From positions 1 to 64,000 of the forward strand of contig JAIOPI010000021.1 in the NCBI GenBank assembly GCA_021413965.1: a stretch of DNA of 64,000 nucleotides, given 5' to 3'. This document shows, in pieces, positions 36,326 to 46,787 of this stretch (within the stretch, counting starts at the first letter, position 1; each line of letters opens with the position of its first letter). The position numbers and the translations under genes are program-made. This DNA is from Lentisphaerota bacterium. Its GTDB lineage: Bacteria > Verrucomicrobiota > Kiritimatiellia > UBA8416 > JAIOPI01. The notes beneath the pieces are model-generated. The model was given only the letters and a program-made list of their open reading frames with translations. It was not told the DNA's origin and made no database searches.

Positions 36326-37696
36326 TCAGCCCAGCGCGCGACCAAGTTTCTGGGAAATCTGCTGCACGCTGCGGCGCAATTCAGGGTCGACATCCATGCG
36401 GTTGTCGATGGTCTTGTAGGCGTGCAGGATCGTGGCGTGAGTCTTGCCGAAGGCATTGGCGATGTTCGGGAAGGAGTTATTGGTCATGCGCCGGCAGAGG
36501 TACATGGCGATCTGGCGGGGCGTGGCGATGGAGCGCTGGCGGCATTTGCTGGTCATGTCCGTCAGGCGCATGTCGTAATGCTCGGCCACCATGCGCTGGA
36601 TGGAGGAGACCGTCACCTCGCCCTGCTGCTCCTGCTCCAGCGTGTCGCGCAGGAGGTACTGCAGCGACTCCAGGGTCAGCTCCTTGCCGGTCAGCGACGC
36701 ATAGGAAATGGCGCGGATCAGGGCCCCCTCGAGGCGGCGGATGTTGGAGGACACGTGCTGGGCGATGAACATGAGGAGATCGTCGGCCAGCGGGCGCTCC
36801 ACCTGGGCCTGCTGCTGCTTGTGGCGCAGGATGGCCACGCGGGTTTCGAGGTCCGGGCGCTCCAATTCGGTGACCAGGCCCCACTCGAAGCGGGAGACCA
36901 GCCGCTGCTCCAGTCCGGTGATTTCGCTGGCGGGGCGGTCGCTGGTCATGACGATCTGCTTGCGCGCGTCGAACAGGGCGTTGAAGGTGTGGAAGAACTC
37001 CTCCTGGAGGCGCTCCTTGCTGGCGAGGAAGTGGATATCGTCGATCAGCAGAAGGTCGGTATTGCGGTATTTCTTGCGAAAAGCGACCAAACCGCGGTTC
37101 TGCAGGGCATCGATGTACTCGTTGAGGAAGGCCTCGGACGAGATGTAGCAGATGCGGGAGTGGGAGGTGGAACGGACATGATGTCCGATGGCTTCCATGA
37201 GGTGCGTTTTGCCCAGCCCGGTGCCGCCGTAGATGAACAGCGGGTTGTAGGCCCGCGCGGGCGCCTGGGCCACCGCCAGCGACGCGGCGTGGGCAAAGCT
37301 GTTCGAAGGCCCGACGATAAACTGGTCGAAGGTGAACTTGGCGTTCAGGTCGACGCGCGGTGCCGGCCGCGAGCGGGAGGAGGGGGCATCGATCTGGGCC
37401 CGGGCAGGAGGCGCCGCCTGGGGCTCGGGCACCCCGACCGGCTTCTGGTTCACCCGGAAGACCGGCTGGATCGGCTCCTCCACGACGGAGGCAATGGCGC
37501 TCTGGATCAGCGGCAGGTAGTTCTCTTCGAGCCAGGTCTGGTAGAAATCATTGTCGACCGAGAGGATAAGCTGGTTCCCCTCCAGGGCCGTGGCTTCGAT
37601 GACCGCAATCCAGCGCGAGTACACGTCGGGGTGCAAGACTTCCTGCAGGTGCTTGCACGCCTTTTTCCACAATTCGACCCCGTTCAACGTACTCAC
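36326..37696 (-). CDS. dnaA: chromosomal replication initiator DnaA
   Basis: AAA+ ATPase that binds DnaA boxes and opens oriC. Domain I starts LNGVELWKKACKHLQ; a Pro/Ala-rich linker (domain II) precedes the ATPase, with Walker A GGTGLGKTH (about residues 157-165) and Walker B LLIDDIHF. Domain IV has the DNA-binding signature KCRQRSIATPRQIAMYLCR and NAFGKTHATILHA. A GTG at 37696 with GGAG eight bases upstream gives 456 residues and a normal domain I. The frame is open 38 codons further, but that part is Cys-rich and unlike DnaA. Confidence 0.97.
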   Translation of the reverse strand: MSTLNGVELWKKACKHLQEVLHPDVYSRWIAVIEATALEGNQLILSVDNDFYQTWLEENYLPLIQSAIASVVEEPIQPVFRVNQKPVGVPEPQAAPPARAQIDAPSSRSRPAPRVDLNAKFTFDQFIVGPSNSFAHAASLAVAQAPARAYNPLFIYGGTGLGKTHLMEAIGHHVRSTSHSRICYISSEAFLNEYIDALQNRGLVAFRKKYRNTDLLLIDDIHFLASKERLQEEFFHTFNALFDARKQIVMTSDRPASEITGLEQRLVSRFEWGLVTELERPDLETRVAILRHKQQQAQVERPLADDLLMFIAQHVSSNIRRLEGALIRAISYASLTGKELTLESLQYLLRDTLEQEQQGEVTVSSIQRMVAEHYDMRLTDMTSKCRQRSIATPRQIAMYLCRRMTNNSFPNIANAFGKTHATILHAYKTIDNRMDVDPELRRSVQQISQKLGRALG

Positions 37697-38254
37697 AAAT
37701 CGGTCTCCAAATAAGGGCGTGAAGCGGCAGGAACACGGCGCGAAAACAGCCACTTGCGCGCACGCATTCGATCGCATGCACAGTGGCCACACATCACAAC
37801 AAGCGCCCACCTAACTCAAGGAAAAAAAAAGAAACATACTGACAGGTTATTAACAGGCATTCTGTTGAGGGCGTAAGTCGTTCGGCGCACGGCTGATGGT
37901 GGTGATCCGCACCCGCATGTTCACAGGTCGCGCCCCGGGTTTGGGTGCAAGCAGGTTTCCGGCAGAGCAGGGGTCGTTATCATCAGGCGGCGGTTCAGAC
38001 CGCCTGATCCGGGAGCGGAGTCTTGGTTTGGAACTCTTGTAAGGCATTTATAACAAGCGCATTATAATGACAACGTTGCGCGCCTTCCCGGTGGATCTGG
38101 GCGGTTGAATCCCCTGCCAAATCGTCATAAGCTGCGCCATGTTAGGGTTTTATTTGCGGGGTGTCCGGCCTATTCCGTCCGTCGGCGGTGGCACGTGACC
38201 GGCGAAACCGATGTGAATGGCGGCGCGTCCGATCGCAACCCGTGAGGGAATAGG
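37697..38254. other. dnaA upstream region, possible second origin element
   Basis: This 558-base gap separates dnaA from the divergent peptidase gene. It has a poly-A run (about 37821-37829), the DnaA-box-like TTATTAACA (37847-37855), TTATCATCA (37978-37986), a perfect 9-bp inverted repeat ATCAGGCGG/CCGCCTGAT (37982-37990, 38000-38008) and an A+T-rich patch with TATAAT at 38063-38068. It probably holds the dnaA promoter with autoregulatory boxes; a bipartite origin flanking dnaA is possible. Confidence 0.45.
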
Positions 38255-39391
38255 ATGAAGAAGTTAACAACCCCCATTCTGATCGTGGATGCACCGGAAC
38301 GGAACGCCGATTTGCGCCACGCGTCGGGCTTCTGGGCACCGGATCCGGTCGTCTTTCTGATCACCAGCCGACGGAGCTACTTGTTTGTCTCCGCTCTTGA
38401 AGCGGGGCGCGCCCGGCAGCTGGCGGCGGAGCACCCGGAAAAGGCCATGACCGTGCTGACGCCGGACGATGTGCAGCTCACGGGTGCACGGCGCCGGCAA
38501 CTTGGTGAATGGACGGCGGCATTGCTCCAGCGCGAGGGCGTGCGGCGGGTCCAGGTGCCGACGTCCTTTCCCATTGGGATCGCACAGCGGCTGGCGCGGC
38601 ACCGGGTGACGGTGCAGGTGGCCGAGGAGGCGCTGTTTCCGGAGCGGGAGCTGAAGACGGCTGGCGAGCTGGCGCGGATCGCGGAAAGCCAGCGGGCCGC
38701 GGTGGCCGCGATGCGGGCCGCCATTCGCTGCCTGCGCGCGGCACCCGTTTCAGCAGGTGGTTATCTTGGCCATGGTCGACGGCGACTCTGCGCGGAGGAC
38801 GTCAAGCAGGTGATCCAGCTGGAACTGCTACGGCGCGGGACGCTGTGCCGGGATGTCATTGTGGCGCCGGGTGAACAGGGCGTGGATCCGCACGAGCGCG
38901 GGCACGGGCCGATCCGCGCCGGCGAGACCATCGTGCTCGACATCTTTCCGCAGCATCTGGCGCACGGCTATTGGGGCGATTTGACGCGCACGGTGGTGCG
39001 CGGTCGTGCGAGCCCGGCGCTGCGGCAGATGTACGCGGCGGTGAAAGCGGCGCAGGCTGCGGCCCTGCGGCTGATCAAGGCGGGCGTGGCGTGCCAGCGG
39101 GTGCACGCCGTGGTGCAGGAAGAGTTTGTGCGGCGGGGGTACGACACGCGGGAGGTCGACGGGCGCCCGCAGGGGTTTATTCACAGCACCGGGCACGGGC
39201 TCGGGTTGGAGATCCACGAGGCGCCCGGCCTGGCGCCCGGGACGGCCTTGCTGCGCCGCGGCCAGGTGGTGACGGTGGAGCCGGGGCTGTACTACCCGAT
39301 GCTCGGCGCCGTTCGCATCGAGGATACGGTGCACGTCACGGCCCGTGGCTGGGATGTCATCGCGCGCTGTCCGCACGTGTTCGAGATTTAA
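38255..39391 (+). CDS. M24 family Xaa-Pro aminopeptidase-like protein
   Basis: Cytoplasmic metallopeptidase that removes N-terminal residues before proline (pita-bread fold). The N-terminal creatinase-like domain covers residues 1-130. In the catalytic domain all five metal ligands appear intact: Asp in VLDIFPQ, Asp in GDLTRT, His in HSTGHGLGLEIHE, and Glu in TVEPGLYY and RIEDTV. At 378 residues the length is normal. A GGGAATAGG stretch lies just before the ATG. It diverges from dnaA. Confidence 0.88.
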   Translation: MKKLTTPILIVDAPERNADLRHASGFWAPDPVVFLITSRRSYLFVSALEAGRARQLAAEHPEKAMTVLTPDDVQLTGARRRQLGEWTAALLQREGVRRVQVPTSFPIGIAQRLARHRVTVQVAEEALFPERELKTAGELARIAESQRAAVAAMRAAIRCLRAAPVSAGGYLGHGRRRLCAEDVKQVIQLELLRRGTLCRDVIVAPGEQGVDPHERGHGPIRAGETIVLDIFPQHLAHGYWGDLTRTVVRGRASPALRQMYAAVKAAQAAALRLIKAGVACQRVHAVVQEEFVRRGYDTREVDGRPQGFIHSTGHGLGLEIHEAPGLAPGTALLRRGQVVTVEPGLYYPMLGAVRIEDTVHVTARGWDVIARCPHVFEI

Positions 39392-39549
39392 ACTGGCTGG
39401 TGCCACTCCGCCGTCTCTGCCGTCACGGGCCCCGGCCAATCCTTGCGCGGCTGCCGGTCCTTGGCTCGGATACAATAAAGGCGGGCGCGGTGGCGTTGTA
39501 TGGCCACAGCCGCACGGATGCGGCGGGATCACACAAGGAGGTCGGATCA

Positions 39550-40224
39550 ATGAGAACGAAAACGGCACTGATCGCCGGTGCGTTGCTGGCGATGGGGCTT
39601 GCGACCGCAAGTCTGGCTGAACCGCCGGGACCACCGCCAGGGGGCGGACCGGATGGACCGCAACCGCAGGGTGGCGGGCCGGGCATGGGGCCGGGTGGCG
39701 GCATGGAAGGGGCGCTGCTGGGGCGGATTCTGAACAGCCCCAAGGTTGCGGCGGATCTGGGCCTGACGGAGGCGCAGATTCAAACGCTGCGCAACGGCGC
39801 ATTCGATATCCAGGAGCAGCGGGTGAAGCTGAAGGCGGACCTGGAACTGGCCGCCATCCAGCAGGCGCGCCTGCTCACCGGCGACACGCTGGATGAGAAG
39901 GCCTTGATGGCGGCAGTCGAGAAGACTGGTGCCGTGCGCACCGAACTGGCCAAGACGGAAATGCGGGGCCTGCTGCTGATGCGCAACACCCTGAGCGCCG
40001 AACAGCGCGACAAGGTGCGCGAGATGATGCGTAAGCACATGGCCAACCGTCCGCGCGACGAACGCGGCCAGGGCAAGGGCGATCGTCCTCGCGCCGGCAT
40101 GGAACGGCGCGAACACGACCGGCGCGGGCCGGGCGGGCCGGGCGCGGGACCGAACGACCGTCCCGAGGGCGATGACGCACCGCCGCCGGACGCACCCCCG
40201 CCGGAGCAGGGACCCGGGGAGTGA
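39550..40224 (+). CDS. Spy/CpxP-like periplasmic protein with disordered tail
   Basis: Small periplasmic helical protein. The signal peptide is MRTKTALIAGALLAMGLATASLA. A Gly/Pro-rich linker is followed by a helical core (about residues 55-165) with LGLTEAQIQTLR and LSAEQRDKVREMMRKHM, which match LTxxQ-type repeats of Spy/CpxP/ZraP proteins (chaperone or metal-stress roles). The last 60 residues are Arg/Gly/Asp/Pro-rich and look disordered. A perfect AAGGAGG ribosome site precedes the ATG, and TACAAT near 39470 may be a -10 element. A terminator follows at 40275. Confidence 0.72.
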   Translation: MRTKTALIAGALLAMGLATASLAEPPGPPPGGGPDGPQPQGGGPGMGPGGGMEGALLGRILNSPKVAADLGLTEAQIQTLRNGAFDIQEQRVKLKADLELAAIQQARLLTGDTLDEKALMAAVEKTGAVRTELAKTEMRGLLLMRNTLSAEQRDKVREMMRKHMANRPRDERGQGKGDRPRAGMERREHDRRGPGGPGAGPNDRPEGDDAPPPDAPPPEQGPGE

Positions 40225-40274
40225 CGACGGCCCGTGGGACCGGAACCACGGACGGCACGAAGTGCCAGCCGATG

Positions 40275-40312
40275 GCCCGCGGCCAGCCATGGTCGCGGGC
40301 CTTTTGGTTTTC
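40275..40312 (+). terminator. rho-independent terminator of the Spy-like gene
   Basis: GCCCGCGGCC, loop AGCCAT and GGTCGCGGGC form a 10-bp stem with one mismatch, followed by CTTTTGGTTTT. It lies 50 bases past the stop codon. Confidence 0.8.
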
Positions 40313-40325
40313 AGGCACCGGGCGC

Positions 40326-41603
40326 CTAAACCACGCGGACGATGTCCGCGCCGAGGCGGCGCAGCTTGAGTTCGATCTTCTCGTAGCCGCGGTCGATGGA
40401 CTGGGCGTTCTCGATGATGCTCTCGCCCTTGGCGCTCAAGGCCGCGATCAACAGGGCCATGCCGGCCCGGATATCCGGGCTGCTCAGGTGCGAGCCGTGC
40501 AGGCGCGCGGGCCCGTCCACCACCACGCGGTGCGGATCGCACTGCACGATGCGCGCGCCCATGTCGATCAGGCGGTCGACGAAGTACATGCGGCTCTCGA
40601 ACATCTTCTCGAAGAACAGCACGGTGCCGCGCGCCTGGGTGGCGAGTACGATGGCGACGCTCATCATGTCCGACGGATAGTTGGGCCAGGGGCCGTCCTC
40701 GATCTTGGGCACGGCGGCGCCGAAATCGTTCTGGACGCGCAGGCGCTGGCCGCCGGGCAGGTGCAGCAGGTGGCTGTTCTCGGTGGTCCAGACGAGACCG
40801 AGCTTGTGAAGCGGGCGGGAAATGACGTCGAGGTGTTCGACCGGCGCGTGCTCCAGGATGAGGTCACCGCCCGTGATGGCGGCGGCGGCGAGCATGCTGG
40901 TGGCCTCGACATGGTCGGGCGTCACGCGGCGGCGGACGCCGTGCAGGCGCTCGACGCCTTCGATGCGCAGGAAGTTGGTGCCGATGCCGGCGATGCGCGC
41001 GCCCATGGCGTTGAGCATGCGGCAGAGATCCTGCACGTGGGGCTCGCAGGCGGCATTGAAGATCGTGGTTCGTCCCGGAGCCAGCACCGCCGCCATGGCC
41101 AGGTTCTCGGTGGCGGTGACGCTGGCCTCATCCAGGAGGATTCGCGCGCCGTGGAGGGTGCGCCGCTGGAAGCGGTAGAACTCGCGGCCCTCGATGGCAA
41201 TGCCAAGCTGCTGCAGCCCTTCAAAGTGCGTGTCCACGCGCCGCCGGCCGATGACGTCGCCGCCCGGCGGAAAGAGCGTCGCGCGGCCGTGGCGGGCGGC
41301 CAGCGGACCGGAAAAAAGAATCGAGGAGCGGACCCGGCGGCACAGTTCAGGCGGGAGACGCGTGCGGCGCAGCCCGGCGGCGCAGAGGCGGACTGAGTGC
41401 CCGTGCAGATCCACCTGCACGCCGAGGTGCGCGAGAATCTCCAGCGTCGTCAGCACGTCCTCGATCAGAGGGATGTTGGTGATGACGACGGGTTCGTCTG
41501 TCAGCACGCAAGCGGCGAGCATGGGCAAGACGGCATTCTTGTTGCCCAGCACGCGGTGCCGTCCGGACAGTCGTTTGCCGCCCTGGATGATGAAGCGAGC
41601 CAT
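40326..41603 (-). CDS. murA: UDP-N-acetylglucosamine 1-carboxyvinyltransferase, Asp variant
   Basis: First committed step of peptidoglycan synthesis: transfers enolpyruvate from PEP to UDP-GlcNAc in the cytoplasm. Family motifs are LGNKNAVLPMLAA near the N-terminus, a second-domain TATENLAMAAVLA, and DGPWPNYPSDMM near the C-terminus. At 425 residues the length is normal. At the active-site loop, where most bacteria have PGGC, this protein reads PGGDVIGRR: residue 116 is Asp. Such Asp enzymes (chlamydiae, mycobacteria) are active and insensitive to fosfomycin. No clear ribosome site precedes the ATG. tkt lies upstream on the same strand with a 64-base gap, so the two may be co-transcribed. Confidence 0.94.
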   Translation of the reverse strand: MARFIIQGGKRLSGRHRVLGNKNAVLPMLAACVLTDEPVVITNIPLIEDVLTTLEILAHLGVQVDLHGHSVRLCAAGLRRTRLPPELCRRVRSSILFSGPLAARHGRATLFPPGGDVIGRRRVDTHFEGLQQLGIAIEGREFYRFQRRTLHGARILLDEASVTATENLAMAAVLAPGRTTIFNAACEPHVQDLCRMLNAMGARIAGIGTNFLRIEGVERLHGVRRRVTPDHVEATSMLAAAAITGGDLILEHAPVEHLDVISRPLHKLGLVWTTENSHLLHLPGGQRLRVQNDFGAAVPKIEDGPWPNYPSDMMSVAIVLATQARGTVLFFEKMFESRMYFVDRLIDMGARIVQCDPHRVVVDGPARLHGSHLSSPDIRAGMALLIAALSAKGESIIENAQSIDRGYEKIELKLRRLGADIVRVV

Positions 41604-41667
41604 AAGGGAGTCAGGGTTCAGGCGGGAATCTCCCGCAGAGTCGCCGCGTGCACCTGCGGGAGCATTC

Positions 41668-43668
<2,001 letters not shown>

Positions 43669-43928
43669 CGTGGACTCCTCATCCGGTGCATGTTTGAGAC
43701 CGTGAACTCCGAAAACTCTCAGAAATGGCGGGATTTGTCGAGCCCGCACGGATGGTTTTCTGGTGCGCCGACGCTAAGTTCGGCCGATCCCGGACCCCGG
43801 CGGGCCGGGGCTTGCGCTGAACGCCGGCCGCAGGCATCCGAAGGCGGGTGGACGGGCTTGCGGCCGCATGCGATAGCTGGCCGGTTTGGCGTGACCGGAG
43901 GGCGCGTGGCAGGTAAGAAGACTTCGTC

Positions 43929-45143
43929 ATGCACGTGCACGATTTCTTTTTGCAGTTAGTGGTGATTCTGCTGGCGGCCCGGATCCTGGGCGAGCTGGCG
44001 GGGCGCCTGCGCGCGCCGCCGGTGATCGGCGAGCTGCTGGCGGGCGTCCTGATCGGCCCCAGCCTGTTCGGGCTCATGGAGCCGACCGACATCATCAAGC
44101 TGCTGGCCGAGATCGGCATTATTCTGCTCTTGTTTGAGGTGGGCCTCGAAACCGACATTGGCCGACTGGTGAAGACGGGCTGGAAGCCCATCCTGGTGGC
44201 GGCAACGGGATTTGTGCTCCCGTTCGTCCTGGGGTACGGCACCAGCCGCTGGCTGTTCGGGCTCCCCGTGCTGGCGGCGTTGTTCATTGGCGGCACGCTG
44301 ACGGCCACCAGCATTGGCATCACGGTGCGCGTCCTGGCGGACCTGAAACGCCAACAATCCAACGAGGCGCAGGTCGTGCTGGGGGCTGCGGTGCTGGACG
44401 ACGTGCTGGGGGTGATCCTGCTGGCCGTGCTGTATGAATTTGCGAAGAGCGGCGGGGTGAGCCTGGTGCACACGGGCAAGGTGATGGGGTGCATCGGCGT
44501 CTTTCTCGTCCTGGCGCCGGTCGCGGCCAAGACCATCGCGGAGAACATCAAGCGTTTCGACCAGGCCAGCACGCTGCCGGGACTGCTGCCGACGACGATC
44601 GTGTCGCTGCTGTTGTTTTTCGCCTGGGTGGCGCACAAGGTTGGGGCGCCGCAACTGCTGGGCGGCTTTGCCGCCGGGCTGGCGCTCTCGCGCTACTTCT
44701 TTCTCCCGTTTGGCGCCCAGCTGAACCGCGACCCCGCGTTCGCGCAGAAGATCGAGCATCAGATGCGGCCGATCGTGCACCTGTTCACGCCGATCTTCTT
44801 CGTCATGGTCGGGCTCTCGCTCAACCTGCGCGAAGTGGACTGGGGATCGCTGCGCGTCTGGGGGCTGGCAGGGACATTGCTGGTGGCGGCAACGGCCGGC
44901 AAGCTGGTGGCTGGCTGCCTGGTGCGTGGAGAATCGCCGGCCGCGCGTTGGGCGATCGGGCTGGCGATGATTCCGCGCGGCGAAGTCGGGCTGATTTTCG
45001 CCGAGCTCGGCAAGACGACGGGCATCTTCGACCAGTCGACCTACGCGGCGCTGTTGATCGTGATTGCGCTCACCACGCTGGTGCCGCCCTTCCTGCTGCG
45101 CTGGTTCTACGGGAGCGGGCCGGGGCGTGCGCTGCCGGCGTAG
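43929..45143 (+). CDS. CPA2-type cation:proton antiporter
   Basis: Inner-membrane Na+ or K+/H+ exchanger with about 12-13 helices. Typical stretches are LAARILGELAGRLRAPPVIGELLAGVLIGPSL, split as a family opening, then LLLFEVGLETD and VLDDVLGVILLAV, where the Asp pair on the fifth helix carries the ions. The end has MIPRGEVGLIFAELG, the KefB/GerT-like signature. At 404 residues it has only the membrane domain, without the TrkA-N regulatory tail of KefB/KefC. Divergent from tkt, sharing a 260-base region. Confidence 0.93.
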   Translation: MHVHDFFLQLVVILLAARILGELAGRLRAPPVIGELLAGVLIGPSLFGLMEPTDIIKLLAEIGIILLLFEVGLETDIGRLVKTGWKPILVAATGFVLPFVLGYGTSRWLFGLPVLAALFIGGTLTATSIGITVRVLADLKRQQSNEAQVVLGAAVLDDVLGVILLAVLYEFAKSGGVSLVHTGKVMGCIGVFLVLAPVAAKTIAENIKRFDQASTLPGLLPTTIVSLLLFFAWVAHKVGAPQLLGGFAAGLALSRYFFLPFGAQLNRDPAFAQKIEHQMRPIVHLFTPIFFVMVGLSLNLREVDWGSLRVWGLAGTLLVAATAGKLVAGCLVRGESPAARWAIGLAMIPRGEVGLIFAELGKTTGIFDQSTYAALLIVIALTTLVPPFLLRWFYGSGPGRALPA

Positions 45144-45184
45144 CGATCGCGGGTGGCGCGTGTGACCGCGACAGAAAAAAGCCG

Positions 45185-45213
45185 TTGCACCGCGCCGTGT
45201 TTCAGCGTAAAAA
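45185..45213 (+). promoter_or_regulatory. possible sigma-70-type promoter
   Basis: TTGCAC (45185-45190) and TAAAAA (45208-45213) with 17 bases between, upstream of the small lipoprotein gene and inside an A+T-rich stretch. Found by eye. Confidence 0.35.
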
Positions 45214-45276
45214 CAAATCAACACGTATAGTTATTACGTTACAACAACAACCGAACAGCAACAACGGACAACACGA

Positions 45277-45693
45277 ATGCGCGCAGAAATTGGCAAGTGG
45301 TGGGTGGGCGTCCTCTCGATGGCGGTGGTTGCCATGGCCCTGGCGTTTACAGTGGGCTGCGAGGGTGACGGGGGCGGAGATTCCGGCGGTGGCGGGAATG
45401 TGGTGGGGTCGTGGGAGCTGCGCGAAGGCGGCACAGGCGGTCCGACGCAGTGGGGGTTCGAGTCGGACGGCACGTTTGCCTGGTACAACGACGCGGCGCA
45501 CACCTCGCGCAAGCTTGGCGGGACCTACAAGCAGGACGGCGCGCACGTCACGGGCGATTTCTCGAACCCCGGAGTTGGCACGGGCGAGATTGACTGCACC
45601 ATCAGTGACGATGGCAAAACGATGCAGATGGACTTCATCGAACATTGGCACACGCCCTACAAGCACGTGCCGATGAGCGGCACGAAGCTCTGA
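45277..45693 (+). CDS. small lipoprotein, lipocalin-like
   Basis: A 138-residue predicted lipoprotein: the hydrophobic segment ends ALAFTVGC, a good lipobox. A Gly/Asp spacer (EGDGGGDSGGGG) follows, then a beta-rich domain of about 95 residues (VVGSWELREG... FESDGTFAWYNDA... GTYKQDGAHVTGDF... CTISDDGKTMQMDF). The VGSWEL opening and alternating strands look like the small lipocalin-like domains of many environmental lipoproteins. Function unknown. The ribosome site is weak. A strong terminator follows. Confidence 0.72.
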   Translation: MRAEIGKWWVGVLSMAVVAMALAFTVGCEGDGGGDSGGGGNVVGSWELREGGTGGPTQWGFESDGTFAWYNDAAHTSRKLGGTYKQDGAHVTGDFSNPGVGTGEIDCTISDDGKTMQMDFIEHWHTPYKHVPMSGTKL

Positions 45694-45733
45694 CTCGGGA
45701 CGATGCGCGAATCGTCGCGTAACGAGTGAGCAG

Positions 45734-45791
45734 CGGCAAACGGGGGCGGCCGGGTTGATCGGAAAGCCGGCCTCCGTTTGCCGTTTTCTTT
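45734..45791 (+). terminator. rho-independent terminator of the lipoprotein gene
   Basis: CGGCAAACGGGGGC (from 45734) pairs with GCCTCCGTTTGCCG (to 45783) with one mismatch, followed by TTTTCTTT. It lies 40 bases past the stop, before the convergent terC-like gene, and may serve as the only barrier between them. Confidence 0.85.
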
Positions 45792-45804
45792 GGCGGGGCG
45801 GGCG

Positions 45805-46524
45805 TTACGTTTTGGCGGCGGCCTTATGGGCGCCGGTCTTGATGTTGAGCATCTCGACGCCGAGCGAGAAGGCCATGGCGAAGTAGACATAGCCGCGCTC
45901 GATGTGCTTGCCGGCGCCTTCCGCCACGAGCATCACGCCGATCAGCATCAGGAACGCCAGCGCCAGCATCTTGATGGTGGGGTGGCGCTCGACGAAGGTG
46001 CTGACCGCGCCCGCGAACAGCATCATGATGACCACGGCGATGATGACGGCCGCAATCATCACCGCGATTTCCTTCGCCATACCCACGGCGGTGATCACCG
46101 AGTCGAGCGAGAAGACCAGGTCGATCAGGGCGATCTGGACGATGGTGGCGGCAAAGGCCGAGCGGCCGGTGGCGGGCGGGGCGTGGACGCCGGCGCCCTC
46201 CACGCGCTCATGGATTTCATGTGTCGCCTTGGCGACGAGAAAGAGGCCGCCGAGGAGCAGGATCACGTCGCGGCCGGTGACGTCGTGCTTGAGTACGGCG
46301 AACAGCGGTTCCGTCAGGCCCATGATCCACTGGATGGTCAGCAGCAGCGCGATGCGCAGGCCAAGCGCGAGGCTGAGGCCGATCAGGCGGGCGCGGGCGC
46401 GTTTCGTCTCCTCGAGCCTGCCGGTCAGGATCGCCAGGAACACGATGTTGTCGATGCCGAGCACGATTTCCATGCCGGTCAAGGTCAGCAGGGCGACCAG
46501 GTTTTCGAGGGTCAGCAGGTGCAT
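45805..46524 (-). CDS. TerC family integral membrane protein
   Basis: Seven-helix membrane protein of the TerC/Alx/MeeY family, linked to metal (Mn2+) export around secreted proteins and to tellurite resistance. Seen: the helix-1 signature GIDNIVFLAIL and the later DLVFSLDSVITAVGM, each with the conserved Asp residues in the membrane. ATG at 46524 with CGGAG upstream gives 239 residues; the frame is open 19 codons further back without TerC similarity. The name does not imply tellurite resistance here. Confidence 0.93.
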   Translation of the reverse strand: MHLLTLENLVALLTLTGMEIVLGIDNIVFLAILTGRLEETKRARARLIGLSLALGLRIALLLTIQWIMGLTEPLFAVLKHDVTGRDVILLLGGLFLVAKATHEIHERVEGAGVHAPPATGRSAFAATIVQIALIDLVFSLDSVITAVGMAKEIAVMIAAVIIAVVIMMLFAGAVSTFVERHPTIKMLALAFLMLIGVMLVAEGAGKHIERGYVYFAMAFSLGVEMLNIKTGAHKAAAKT

Positions 46525-46629
46525 GGGGTGCGCTCCGGTTAACGACGGGCGCCAGCGTATCGATCTGGGCGGGTGGCGCAAGGTTTAAAAGGGCGCCTGA
46601 CTTGAAGGTGGTGTGCGTTTGGTGCGCAT

Positions 46630-46644
46630 CCCGCCTGCGGCGGG
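46630..46644. repeat. small GC hairpin
   Basis: CCCGCC-TGC-GGCGGG, perfect 6-bp stem. It lies next to the larger palindrome at 46678-46754 in the same gap and may belong to the same repeat cluster. Confidence 0.4.
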
Positions 46645-46677
46645 CGGGCAGCCGATGTCGGAACGATTTAGACGGCT

Positions 46678-46754
46678 GAGGTGGGCCGCGACCTCCGGGC
46701 GCGGCGTTTGGCTGGCGGCGACAATGCCCGCGCCCGGAGGTCGCGGGCCACCTC
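46678..46754. repeat. large palindrome, REP-like
   Basis: Arms of 27 bases (46678-46704 and 46728-46754) are reverse complements with one mismatch, around a 23-base loop. The arm core is GCGACCTCCGGGCGCGG. It lies in the 263-base gap between the terC-like gene and the propeller gene, both on the minus strand. There is no U tract, so a mobile or dispersed palindrome is more likely than a terminator. Confidence 0.65.
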
Positions 46755-46787
46755 GGAGATGTGCGCCCGCGGCCGCGGGCGGCGTGC

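Noticed and set aside
39440..39480. Full sigma-70 promoter before the Spy-like gene
   Set aside because: TACAAT is a fair -10 element, but no -35 sequence lies at a suitable spacing.
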